The notes: generated by a model from the sequence alone, not told the origin. Numbered from the stretch's first letter, positions 1 through 8,225 are shown. The stretch is 11,861 nucleotides of DNA from Saccoglossus kowalevskii (GCF_000003605.2 NW_003108598.1:87073-98933); one strand, 5' to 3'. Numbers and translations are program-made.

Positions 1-460
1 TTTGGTAAATATTTTTGTCATTTTTGGTAAAAAGTGATATTTTCGACTTCTTGTTAAAAACAGCTAGTGCAATTGCTTTGATATTACATATATGTACTAC
101 ATGTGGACCTCTCTCAGATTTGTTCATTTTGTAATGATATCTTTAATTCTCTAATTTTGGTGAATATTTTTGTAATTTTTGGTAAAAAGTGATATTTTCG
201 ACTTCTTGTTAAAAACCGCAAGTGCAATTGCTTTGATATTACATATATGTACTACATGTGGACCTCTCTCAGATTTGTTCATTTTGTAATGATATCTTTA
301 ATTCTCTAATTTTGGTGAATATTTTTGTCATTTTTGGTAAAAAGTGATATTTTCGACTTCTTTTTAAAAACCCCAAGTCCAATTGCTTTGATATTACATA
401 TATAGGTACTACTTGTGGACCTCTCTCAGATTTGTCCGATTGCTTGATACTATACATATT
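1..460. repeat. Tandem repeat, 155-bp units, about three copies
   Basis: Three successive copies begin at about 1, 156 and 311. The landmark AAAGTGATATTTTCGACTTC starts at 31, 186 and 341, so the period is exactly 155 bp. Copies 1 and 2 differ at only a few bases. Copy 3 diverges after the GTGGACCTCTCTCAGATTTG landmark and runs into the related 135-bp unit near 461. The array is cut by the left window edge, so its full copy number is unknown. Each unit contains ACATATATGT, a short palindrome. Open frames inside it, including a 71-codon one at 413-628, are not recognisable proteins and follow the repeat, so they are not called as genes. Confidence 0.95.
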
Positions 461-690
461 GTTCATTTTCTAATGATATTCTGTTCTTTAATTGAAATGT
501 GCATTGCTAACAGTGGAGCTATCTCAGCCGAGAGGCTGCTTGTTGGTAAAAGTGATATTTTTGAATTCTTGTTGAAAACAGCAAGTCTACATATTGTTCA
601 TTTTCTAATGATATCTTCTGTTCTTTAATTGAAATGTGCATTGCTAACAGCGGAGCTATCTCATTCGACAGGCTGCTTGTTTTAGTTAGT
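461..690. repeat. Related tandem repeat, 135-bp units
   Basis: A second unit type starts at 461 and again at 596, both with GTTCATTTTCTAATGATAT, giving a 135-bp period. The second copy ends near 690, after GGCTGCTTGTT. The unit shares blocks with the 155-bp unit upstream: GTTCATTTT.TAATGATAT, GTGATATTTT..A.TTCTTGTT.AAAA and GTGGA.CT.TCTCAG. In place of the middle of the 155-bp unit it carries GAAATGTGCATTGCTAACAG. The two types therefore look like descendants of one ancestral repeat with different insertions and deletions. Confidence 0.85.
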
Positions 691-840
691 TTTGTAGTAA
701 ACTTGATAAAATTTGTATATTGTTGTGCGTTTTTTATTTAGTAGCACTCTTTTTTTTTTCTCCTCTGTTCTGTAGTTTTTGTGACCTTACTGCTATACTT
801 TCCGAAGTCAGGGTTGTGTCAATAAATATACTATATACTG
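691..840 (+). other. T-rich stretch ending in GTCAATAAATAT, possible retrotransposon 3' tail
   Basis: This stretch is T-rich, with a run of ten T around 750-759, and ends in GTCAATAAATAT at 828-839. The same 12-mer ends the LINE tail at 1276-1287. It contains an AATAAA polyadenylation-type hexamer. Inference: this may be the 3' untranslated end of another copy of the same or a related LINE. No coding remnant is visible upstream because that space is occupied by the tandem repeat. Confidence 0.3.
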
Positions 841-899
841 ATTGTTCTGGATGAAATACCGGTAAATGCTACTGTTGGTTTACATATGCTTCTATTAGA

Positions 900-1192
900 G
901 ATGTCCTTCTAATCAAACAAATGAGGTACACAGACTAATCCACATATGATTAAGAACATACAGAATTTTTTAGAATAAAGTTTAAGATGAAAAACACTTT
1001 GTTGTGAGTTGCCCAGCATACAAGTCACATAGACTGCCGCCTTTATTTAATAAACCAGAAATTAATATAAATAATTTAGAACCAGTAGGGAGAGTGATAA
1101 ATTCCTTTCCATCATGAGCAACAAACATATGTCACTTCCCATGGTTCATTAAGTTGATTAAGACCAGTCTAACAGTTAATGACGTGATTTGA
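900..1192 (+). pseudogene. Decayed LINE ORF2 C-terminus (non-LTR retrotransposon)
   Basis: From 986 one frame reads DEKHFVVSCPAYKSHRLPPL, then a run ending in NNLEPVGRVINSF. It hits a TGA at 1115-1117, continues as WFIKLIKTSLTVNDVI and ends at TGA 1190-1192. The DE-x-H-x4-CP-x-Y-x3-R pattern is typical of the cysteine/histidine motif downstream of the reverse transcriptase domain in many animal non-LTR elements, and it matches the independent minus-strand remnant at 5206-5537. Just upstream an in-frame TAA (983-985) sits where a glutamate codon would be expected. Further upstream, traces resembling a GRY-TR segment can be followed only by changing frame. The intact ORF2 would be many hundreds of residues longer, so this is a 5'-truncated, inactive copy. 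Confidence 0.6.
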
Positions 1193-1290
1193 ATAAGTTT
1201 GGAGCGTTTGTTTGCTTCTCTATATTTGTTTTGTTTTGTATGACCCTTTTTTATTTTATCTGGGAGATATTATGAGTCAATAAATATTAA
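1193..1290 (+). mobile_element. LINE 3' untranslated tail
   Basis: This directly follows the stop of the LINE remnant. It is T-rich and ends in GAGTCAATAAATATTAAA with an AATAAA hexamer. The position after the C-terminal codons and the terminal 12-mer shared with 828-839 support a retrotransposon 3' end. The exact boundary and target duplication are not evident. Confidence 0.5.
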
Positions 1291-1358
1291 AGGGGAACTA
1301 AATAGAGCATAATTTAGTGTTTGTTTTTATCAAGTTATGTATATTGATTATAAATTCG

Positions 1359-1378
1359 AAAAAAAAAAAAAAAAAAAA
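1359..1378. repeat. Poly-A run, 20 A
   Basis: An uninterrupted run of 20 A follows TAAATTCG. It could be the tail of a retroposed sequence, but no element with a recognisable body lies immediately upstream. The LINE tail ends about 70 bp earlier. Confidence 0.95.
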
Positions 1379-1651
1379 TGATTATCTTTAGAGTTATGAT
1401 GATTTAAATATGAGAAACCATAAACCTATGAAGGACTTCCGTTTGCGCCATCTTGCTATAAAAAACGCCCTCATGAGGTATAAATAGGAAAGGTAACAAA
1501 AGCATGATGACGAAATACCGGGTAGTATCTGATTAAATATAAACAACTTAGGGAGCCATAGTTGGCTGGGCTGGTGAATTGACTTCTAGTCTAGGTTGTT
1601 TCGACTTTTACGTTAATGTTATTTACAAGCGTATCAACATACAAACATTAC

Positions 1652-1692
1652 GAATGTGCGATTGATGTGCGATGTGCGATGTGATGTGCGAG
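1652..1692. repeat. Short GATGTGC-type tandem repeat
   Basis: Overlapping copies of GATGTGCGAT and GATGTGC recur five times in about 40 bp, with small spacing changes. This is a small, imperfect minisatellite of no evident function. Confidence 0.8.
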
Positions 1693-2140
1693 ACAGGCAT
1701 TTTGTTTTTTGTTGTTGTCTAACTGTCTAATAAATGCTGTTTCCAGTACTGCACTGTGCGTGCAAATTATTTCAAAGTCTGGATGCTGGAGTATCGATCA
1801 CATTTTTGGCTTTTCGAAAGTTACTACTCAAAGAAATATGGATTACTCCAGTATTGCAACATCGGGGTTCATCCTGAGTAACTGACAGAATAGAAAGGAT
1901 GCGAACCACGTTGTGTACATTCGCCATGCACTCTGAAATTAATGCGAGTTTTCTCATAAAAGCACGAACCAAACTACCATGCCAATCATGATTATTATGA
2001 ACCGAAACACACCTTTTACCAGCATATTTTAAAGAAAATTTTAAAAAACACTCTGGGCTTATAATCGTGAATGCCCTCAACTTGATAAATACCTAGTAAA
2101 AATAAAGGGATGAGCTTCATACTCGGGAGGGGCTTATGAT

Positions 2141-3094
2141 TGGGGAAGTACGGTACTTTAACGCAATTGGGCTTCCACTCTCAGAATACTGTGGTTCAAA
2201 CCCATAATTCTCTAACCCAAGTTCTAAAAAGCACATTGTGCATATAAAAGTTAAGTTTATACTAGTAGTACACAATGCTTGGCAGCATGAATGGCTATGT
2301 ACAATGACGTATACGAATGCGATCAGATACTAAAACGTCATAGCTTTGAAAAGTACCCGGATGTTAAATATGTTTGTTCGTTATTTATTCCCCTCCATGA
2401 ATGGCCTCCATGGTGTTTAATTGCAAGCACTTCAAATGCCTATCCAAGCTACAGTTATAATTAAAACAAAATTAAACCGCTGCAAAATTATTTCGAATAC
2501 AGTTTAGAATATACACAACTATAAATTAAGGCCGCATTTAGGTTCGCTTTAATATTAGTAGGTGATGGATTTGTTGAGGGAGTGTGGTTTGACCTTAAGG
2601 TAATTTTAACAGAGTACAGAAAAATATTTTTGAACAGATTAACCTAATCATAACCTAGGTTAGTTTAGCTTGCAGTCATTGGACTGTTCTTGATCATGGG
2701 TTTCCAATTCAATTCCAAAACGAGACACGTTTGAACGAGGTCTGTGATTTATGTAAATGTTAGTCGACACAGCAAATGTAGTTCTCATAATTGGAAATTG
2801 GCATACATGTATACATGAAAACATTAGTTATTCACTAATTTTTAATTTCACTATTATTAAATCTATATGAACCTGTAAAATAACAATAGATCTCTGTTTC
2901 TCTGCCAATTTCATGAACTTGAAACCCAGTGAATATGTTCAAAACATCAAAATAGTAATTGCCAGTGAAATTAAATGGTTTTACAACATTAATAACGAGA
3001 GAGTCTAAGGTATCAAGTTATTAGGAATAAGATGTACATTGTATGATTTGTGTTAACTCAGCTTCTAAACCCAAACAGCTGTCAGTTAGATTGT
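2141..3094. other. No gene recognised
   Basis: AT-rich DNA without an open frame worth calling. Two small palindromes are present: AAGTAC-G-GTACTT near 2146-2158 and the perfect 12-mer TAACCTAGGTTA at 2651-2662. A weak pair of tRNA promoter-like boxes lies at 2158-2203 and is discussed as a finding. No LINE or MITE ends were recognised. Confidence 0.55.
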
Positions 3095-3463
3095 AATAGG
3101 TGATTTTCCGTACAATTGCGAGATCTCGCGAGATGCATGAAAGTCGCGCGTCGAACGTCTGCCGCAAAAATCGAACGATTTGATTTTGAACTCGAATTTC
3201 TTTATTTCGTAGCGCACATCGACCGGCCGATCTTCGACAGAGGAATATTGCATTCGAATATCCTCACTTAATCGAAATTGCCCATCATCAAATGTGTACA
3301 GCACATTATTGACATGGAAATGTTCCCCAAAATACTTTCGCGTTTGTCGAATCTCACGCGATGTTTGATGCCACTATGACGCTATGACCTTTGTTTGTCC
3401 TGTTTTTACGTTCGATTTCACGCATAACGCGTGATTCTCGCAGTGAACGGAAAATGGTCTATT
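3095..3463. mobile_element. CpG-rich MITE with terminal inverted repeats (369 bp)
   Basis: The left end AATAGGTGATTTTCCGTACA and the reverse complement of the right end, AATAGACCATTTTCCGTTCA, are imperfect inverted repeats. The similarity continues inward through GCGAGA and ATGC blocks to about 45 bp. The left arm contains the perfect palindrome GCGAGATCTCGC (3118-3129). By eye there are about 19 CpG in the first 140 bp, far above the rest of the window. A second copy, in the opposite orientation and internally deleted, lies at 4727-4911 and confirms the boundaries. No transposase is encoded. A minus-strand open frame of 72 codons (3086-3304) starts at GTG, runs out through the left end and matches nothing I know. 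No clear target-site duplication is visible. The superfamily is not assigned. Confidence 0.8.
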
Positions 3464-3589
3464 GGATCACTACTAGTTTTTTTTTCACCTTCAGTATTTA
3501 CATTGACCATATACCTGCTGCTAAAACAATAAATCGGTTCAAAAAATATACTCTTATGTAGCGGTTCAGCAAAACAATTAATACACCCA

Positions 3590-3880
3590 AAAATGAGTAC
3601 TTTCCTTTATTTAGCAAAATAACATCAGACCAGCCACATCATTAGTCCATATGACTCACTACTGGTGCATTATGGGTCATATATGAGCACTTTCCATCAG
3701 TTAGCAAAATAACTTCCCACCTACAGGTTGGGTGCCACATCATTAGTCTACCGGTTTGCATTACTGGTGCATTATGGTACATATACGAGTGCTTTCCATC
3801 AATAGCTTCAAGCCTGATGTATCAAGCCTGCGAGTCTCGTGATTTGGTGCATTATGGGTCAAATACAGGCATTTCTTTGG
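3590..3880. repeat. Tandem repeat, 80-102 bp units, three to four copies
   Basis: The block GAGYACTTTCC.T.A.TTAGC recurs at 3595, 3685 and 3787. Each of these copies except the last is followed by CACATCATTAGTC, and the motif GGTGCATTATGG occurs three times. A fourth, degenerate start is near 3866. Spacings of 90, 102 and about 80 bp show unit-length variation. Neighbouring units share about three quarters of their bases by eye. No coding potential is seen. Confidence 0.85.
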
Positions 3881-4325
3881 ATATTCCATGGTGAGATTTA
3901 AACTCTTTAAAACATTTCACCTGAAGCAATAACCAGATTAGCGACATTAACTACATCTTTGTCAGGATCATGTTTTGAATATATAATTTTTTTCTTCTGA
4001 TCTGTTCCATTCATTGTTACTGTTATCTTTATTATTATTTTATCAACATTTTTGTGTGAAAATTATATTTTTACATTATATTTTAAAGGGCGATGCACCA
4101 TGTCCTGTTTTATATGGAATATAAACTTGTAAAATACACTGTTTACACGAAATTTGAAGCTCATACAGAAACCACATAAGAAAGTATTAACTTTAATCTA
4201 GCAGTGTCTGTTCTATAGAGAGGATATATCTGATATATATCTAATCTAACTCTTGCAATTTAGTTGTATACTTTAAATGTAGCAGTATATCTTGGTTTAT
4301 CTTCTGAAACCTGCTGTCCTGTATA
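3881..4325. other. No gene recognised
   Basis: AT-rich filler. TA-rich patches occur around 4225-4245 (GATATATCTGATATATATC). No open frame, repeat end or RNA gene was recognised. Confidence 0.55.
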
Positions 4326-4330
4326 TCTTA

Positions 4331-4639
4331 CAGGGGTCGAAATACACTTGTGCATACTGCACTATGCACATAGATTATTACCTAGTGCAAGTAAACTCAA
4401 AATATAATGTACACGCTGTGCATGTAGAAATTAACACATTTTCTCATTATATTCACTAAGCTTAAATTAAGTTCAACCAATATTGTAAGACAACTAAAAA
4501 AAAATAATTCTTTCGTGATCACATCTATCGAGAACCCGTAAATTTTATTAAAATTTTAAAACAATAAGTTAGTGCAGGTAAATTTCAACTTCAACATGCA
4601 CACTGTGCATGCAGGGAAAAAATTCTATTTCAATCCCTG
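4331..4639. mobile_element. TIR element (309 bp) flanked by 5-bp duplication TCTTA
   Basis: The left end CAGGGGTCGAAATACA and the reverse complement of the right end CAGGGATTGAAATAGA match at 13 of 16 positions. TCTTA lies immediately outside both ends (4326-4330 and 4640-4644), consistent with a target-site duplication. Inside, a 50-55 bp segment is directly repeated (4383-4432 and 4570-4624), each copy starting TAGTGCARGTAAA and holding a GTGCATG block. Small hairpins are built on the same word: GTGCAT/ATGCAC at 4350-4369 and CATGCAC/GTGCATG at 4595-4611. There is no coding capacity. The CAGGG ends recall hAT-type elements, but hAT transposases normally duplicate 8 bp, so the superfamily is left open. 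Confidence 0.8.
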
Positions 4640-4726
4640 TCTTATAATATCTGAATAATTGCCTCATATATGTTAAACCTCCTATAAGGAAGTTTCAACC
4701 TCTGTGTACATGTCACTATTTCAATC

Positions 4727-4911
4727 AAAAGACCCTTTTCCGTTAACTGTAAAATCCCTCATTATGAGTGAAATGAAATCTAAAAACAGGACAAACAAAG
4801 GTCAAAAGTGTTTTGAGGGTAATTCTAAGCTTAATAATTTGTGCGCAGGCGTTCAAGGCACTCCCTTCAGGCAATATGTGAGTTCTTGTGGTGAGCGGAA
4901 AATCACCTATT
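4727..4911. mobile_element. Shortened, older copy of the 3095 MITE
   Basis: The left end AAAAGACCCTTTTCCGTTAA corresponds to the reverse-complemented right end of the element at 3095-3463. The block TAAAAACAGGACAAACAAAG is shared exactly, and the right end GCGGAAAATCACCTATT mirrors the other element's left end. The copy is about half the length, so the middle is missing. Many CpG of the first copy appear here as TpG, CpA or other changes; for example CGCGAGATCTCGCA corresponds to TGTGAGTTCTTGTG. This fits methylation-driven decay. A 69-codon plus-strand open frame overlapping it (4704-4913) is incidental. Confidence 0.8.
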
Positions 4912-5081
4912 AACTAAACAGAAATGTATGCACTTCAAAGTGAATAAATATTATTATTTTATCCTCTTGAAAAAAATATTCTAATTTGGTTCATGTGCAT
5001 TAATTTTTTTCAAATATATTATTTTATTTTGTGTATGCCTTAGTTTTCTGATTTACTTTCTTTAAATATATATATATTTTT

Positions 5082-5205
5082 ATGCAGTGCTATAGGCCAT
5101 GGGCCTTACATGTACAATTATATTAAATATTCTTGAAAATAAATAAATACAGTTGAGGTGCAAAAATTAAAAACAAAAAGCCCTCCCCAGTTATTCTATA
5201 AGTTT
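5082..5205 (-). mobile_element. LINE 3' untranslated region and tail
   Basis: Read on the minus strand, this follows the stop of the LINE remnant at 5206. It is T-rich, then A/T-rich (ATTTATTTATTTT), and contains the hairpin AGGCC-ATG-GGCCT (5094-5106) just before a TGCATAAAAATATATATA tail. A stem-loop close to the 3' end followed by a simple repeat is common in several LINE clades. The exact 3' end is an estimate. Confidence 0.5.
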
Positions 5206-5537
5206 TCAAAGTTCCTGTAATGAAAATAAAATAAACTTGCCTAGATTTGCTAATGTATTTGATTTACTTGAATTGATTAACGAAATAAATTTCCATTCTG
5301 CTGCTGGAGAAAAATAAAAGTGTGGAATAAATTTTAGCCTAAGATTGGCATATTGTGGACAAATTAGAAGCATGTGATATTCATCTTCAATTTGATTACA
5401 ACAAAATGGCAAAACCTCTGTTCCAGTGAAACCCCCAACCATCTACCAGTCTCAATATTTAGGTCATGTATAGAAATTCTAAAACAAGACAGTGCCCTTC
5501 TATTAATAACATTTGAAATGTATTCTAAATGTTTAAA
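5206..5537 (-). pseudogene. LINE ORF2 C-terminal remnant with frameshift
   Basis: On the minus strand one frame runs from 5537 and reads HLEYISNVINRRALSCF, then RISIHDLNIETGRW. This pattern (L..FR.S.H.L.IETGR) is familiar from the region after the reverse transcriptase in animal non-LTR retrotransposons. Near 5405 the homology moves by one base into a second frame (5442-5206) reading PFCCNQIEDEYHMLLICPQY, then ANLRLKFIP and KFISLINSS, and ending in TGA. Together they give the C-x-C / IEDEYH / CP-x-Y-x3-R motif. The single-base shift inside a T-run, the stop codon at 5538-5540 and the absence of the polymerase domain show a 5'-truncated dead copy. It belongs to the same broad type as the plus-strand remnant at 900-1192. 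Confidence 0.8.
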
Positions 5538-5540
5538 TTA

Positions 5541-5715
5541 CTAGTAGACATCAGTTCAAAAAAAAAAAATGCAGTTTCTCGCTGCTGAGGTACTTTCAAT
5601 ACTTTATTTCTATTATCTTTGATCAAAATTATTTCGAATTTATTCTTTCATTTATTTCCTTGCAGTTTCTAACTGTCTCGTGGCAAAATTGTGTTTTATT
5701 AAATGTGATGGCAAC
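5541..5715. other. AT-rich spacer with poly-A run
   Basis: This spacer holds a run of about twelve A near 5558-5569 and otherwise AT-rich sequence. Nothing was recognised in it. It separates the LINE remnant from the MITE at 5716. Confidence 0.5.
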
Positions 5716-5886
5716 TACTGTGGAATACTTTATTTTCGCTGGAATTAATTTTCGCTGAAAAGGCTTTTTGGGCATTTTGTATGGAATTTATTTTCACTGA
5801 TTTTTGATGAGTTGAATGTGAAATATAGGAAAAAAAGTATATTCGCTGGATTTTATTTTCACAGAATCATCCCTTCAGCGAAAATT
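5716..5886. mobile_element. MITE copy 1 of the TACTGT/AATACTTTATTTT family, right end lost
   Basis: The left end TACTGTGGAATACTTTATTT and the following TTCGCTGGAATTAATTTTCG match the complete element at 6648-6793. The block CTTTTTGGG and the pair TTATTTTCACTGA / CCTTCAGCGAAAAT are also shared. The expected right terminal repeat (AAAGTATTCTACAGTA) is absent after about 5886. Compared with the other copy it holds extra sequence around 5800-5840, and a GG-ATTTATTTTCAC segment occurs twice, so it is partly duplicated or represents a longer form. It is non-coding. Confidence 0.75.
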
Positions 5887-6647
5887 TTATCATTTTCAAT
5901 TATTTAATCTGATAATTAGATGTGTGGTTAGTGTGTTTGTCTATCCAGAAATTGGAAGATTATGAATTTTGCTTTTATGGTTGATGGCACACTAAGCATT
6001 GATAAGAAAAATCCAAGTTACAGCAAATATATTGTTGGAAAAAAAATGCCTTGCAAGATGGCGTATAAGTGATTATAGAAAACCTGCAAAGGGAGGTTTC
6101 TTTATCATCACATAAAGCAGATGGTCCCATGTGCTGTTCATGCCCTCAGTTCTTGTAAAAATACAATGCATGTCGATAACTTGTTCATTTCTAATGAATC
6201 TTGTAAATTTTACTAAACTGTACAACATGTATATATGTAAATCCTTTGAATACTAAAGTCAACTCTATTTTTACCTTTCCTAATAACAATCTGAATATTT
6301 TTTTTTTTTTTATTTTTTTTTTCAAAAAATGTTTCGAGAACTTCTAGGCAATGGAAAATTGTCTTATTAGTTCAAACTTTAAAATAAAAAAAAAAATTTA
6401 CAAAATGTTGCATAAAATTCATTACAGGAAAAATAATAGCATTAAAAGGGTTAAAGAAAGTACACACATAACTAACTACATTATTGTTACCAGTACTGAT
6501 TGTGGCTAATTTGCATAAAATTTTAATTAATTAGCATATGTCATGAATCTCATTAGCATGTTAATAACTAGGTTTTTCTTGAAAATTTGAGAATAGTCAT
6601 ATACTACGGCCAAAAAAAACAAATTTTTTGTTTATATATAAATAATA
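5887..6647. other. No gene recognised; T-rich run and octamer-like cluster
   Basis: There is no open frame or element end to call. The T-rich low-complexity patch 6298-6322 is 14 T, one A, then 10 T. Three octamer-like words ATTTGCAT (6509), ATTAGCAT (6530) and ATTAGCAT (6552) are spaced 21 and 22 bp. A small inverted repeat AAACAAA/TTTGTTT lies near 6616-6633. Confidence 0.55.
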
Positions 6648-6793
6648 TACTGTCAAATACTTTATTTCAGCTGGAAATAATTTCCGCTGAAAAGACTTTT
6701 TGGGTGTTTCACTGGATTTTATTTTCACTGAATTATTCCTTCAGCGAAAATAACGAAAATTAATTCCAAGTAAAAATAAAGTATTCTACAGTA
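6648..6793. mobile_element. MITE copy 2 of the TACTGT/AATACTTTATTTT family, complete (146 bp)
   Basis: The left end TACTGTCAAATACTTTATTT and the reverse complement of the right end TACTGTAGAATACTTTATTT are inverted repeats with two mismatches over 20 bp. The similarity extends inward through GGAA-TAATTTTC-type blocks to about 40 bp. Both ends carry TA, consistent with a TA target. Outside it, AATAATA and AATAACA are also similar, so the exact duplication is uncertain. Repeated TTTTCAGCGAAAA-like words fill the interior. It has no coding capacity, and mobilisation would have needed a transposase supplied from elsewhere. A second, damaged copy is at 5716-5886. Confidence 0.85.
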
Positions 6794-7341
6794 AATAACA
6801 TAGATGTCATTTCACGTTTCCAAAAACCTATAACTCAATCACTAGAAAAATAAAATGAAATAATATAAAAAATCCCTGTTTACCCATTCTATATTTTTTT
6901 GGACTTATGAGAAACATCAAATTTGTTTAATTTGGCCGGAGCTTAAAATGACTTGAGGGTCACACTGCACATTGTATGATACGGTTATGAATATTGTTTA
7001 TTGAAATATCAATAAATCATAATGTAATTTAGTGAATTCTTATCCTCAGTATTATATACATTAACCAGATGAGTCAGATCAATTGTCATATAAGTCTGTT
7101 GCACATTATCTTGCCTAAGGCCGGAAACAAATTTGTTGTTTGTTGAATAAAAAAGATTAAAAATGAGTTCTCCTTCACACAGTAAAAACATCATTATTCA
7201 GCTGACCTAAAGTGTTTATTTTTTTATGTCAGAAGTGTCCAGCATGGAGAACCTCCTGTTTTTCCTCAGAGTTTTCTGTATTTAAGTAGTAAATCTAGGC
7301 AAAGACATAGTTTGCATCTTTGGAATGGTGTCCTAAATAAT
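6794..7341. other. No gene recognised
   Basis: AT-rich DNA. The 61-codon minus-strand open frame at 7009-7194 matches nothing I know and is at chance length. No RNA gene, element end or repeat array was recognised. Confidence 0.55.
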
Positions 7342-7525
7342 TACTGTAAAATCTGTATTAGAAGCTGCAGCTTCTACTAAAGTGGTACAATGCAACAGAT
7401 AGGATGCGGCTTCTATTAGAGCATCTACACATATGAGAAATGGTGAATGTTTGGTTATTAATTGTTCAAAAAGAATGGGTGCAGTTTCTATTAGGAATGC
7501 GGCTTCTAATACAGATTTTACGGTA
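7342..7525. mobile_element. MITE of a second TACTGT-type family (184 bp)
   Basis: The left end TACTGTAAAATCTGTATTAG and the reverse complement of the right end TACCGTAAAATCTGTATTAG differ at one base in 20. The match continues into AAGC. The ends include TA on each side, consistent with insertion at TA. Inside, GCTTCTA-TTAGA-type words recur four times (near 7368, 7410, 7485 and 7501) in alternating context, giving subterminal repeats. It encodes nothing; the 61-codon open frame crossing its right end is incidental. Confidence 0.85.
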
Positions 7526-8140
7526 CTTGTTTTCTTCTTACAACCTTGAGGTGATAAGATGGTGTATAAGTAAGTACAAAAAGTCTGCTTTTAAACAACT
7601 AACAAGGGTGCATAACAGTGATTAATGAGAGTTTATTCACAGATGGCCTTTTTTTTCTCTGCTCGTAAATCTGTCTAGGTTTTCAAAGAAGTCTTGACAA
7701 GTGTTCATTTACAAGTAATTATTATAAATTTCGTATGCAATCAGTACTGCCATAGCCATAGCTATAATTTGCTGAAAAAATGTATGGGTTTCCAATCTTG
7801 TAAATATACAGGTTTACTGAATCTAGATCTTGTTAGAGGTGTTACAAATGTGCCTGTATGCTAATTAGAGACATTAGCTCTTCTGAGTTCTAGGTCCATT
7901 ATTTAGACAGACTTATAAGGTTTAAGTAATACATTTGTGATGCTCGGCTGCTTTTAAATTGCTGTGGTTTTATGAGGATGGCTTTTCTATATATCATTTC
8001 AGTGTAAATAACATTAATAGCCGGGACAATGTAAATGCTCTATTTGGTGAACAATGTGATATACATTGTACTTTTATGCACAATGCGAATAAGAGATGAA
8101 AAATAAATCAAGGTATTAAATAAATAATTTTTCCATTAAA
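7526..8140. other. No gene recognised
   Basis: AT-rich sequence with short T runs. The stretch 7553-7590 resembles 6055-6090 (AAGATGGYGTATAAGT) but the match fades quickly. No open frame, RNA gene or element ends were recognised. Confidence 0.5.
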
Positions 8141-8142
8141 AT

Positions 8143-8225
<83 letters not shown>

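Larger units (their letters stand above)
1293..2140. other. No gene recognised; simple repeats only
   Basis: No recognisable protein, RNA or transposon ends were found. A minus-strand open frame over 1772-2080 (about 102 codons) starts at TTG rather than ATG, matches no family I know, has no visible flanking exon signals and is not called as a gene. Simple repeats in this stretch are listed separately. Confidence 0.6.

Noticed and set aside
1772-2080. 102-codon minus-strand open frame
   Set aside because: It starts at TTG, resembles no family I recognise, and shows no codon pattern or splice context. Its length is possible by chance in 11.9 kb.
3086-3304. 72-codon minus-strand frame inside the CpG-rich MITE
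   Set aside because: It starts at GTG, runs through the element's terminal repeat into flanking DNA, and the second MITE copy does not preserve it.
6049-7720. Possible ancient duplication (AAGATGGYGTATAAGT near 6055 and 7553)
   Set aside because: Only about 35 bp align with many mismatches; beyond that the similarity is scattered and no better than AT-rich background.
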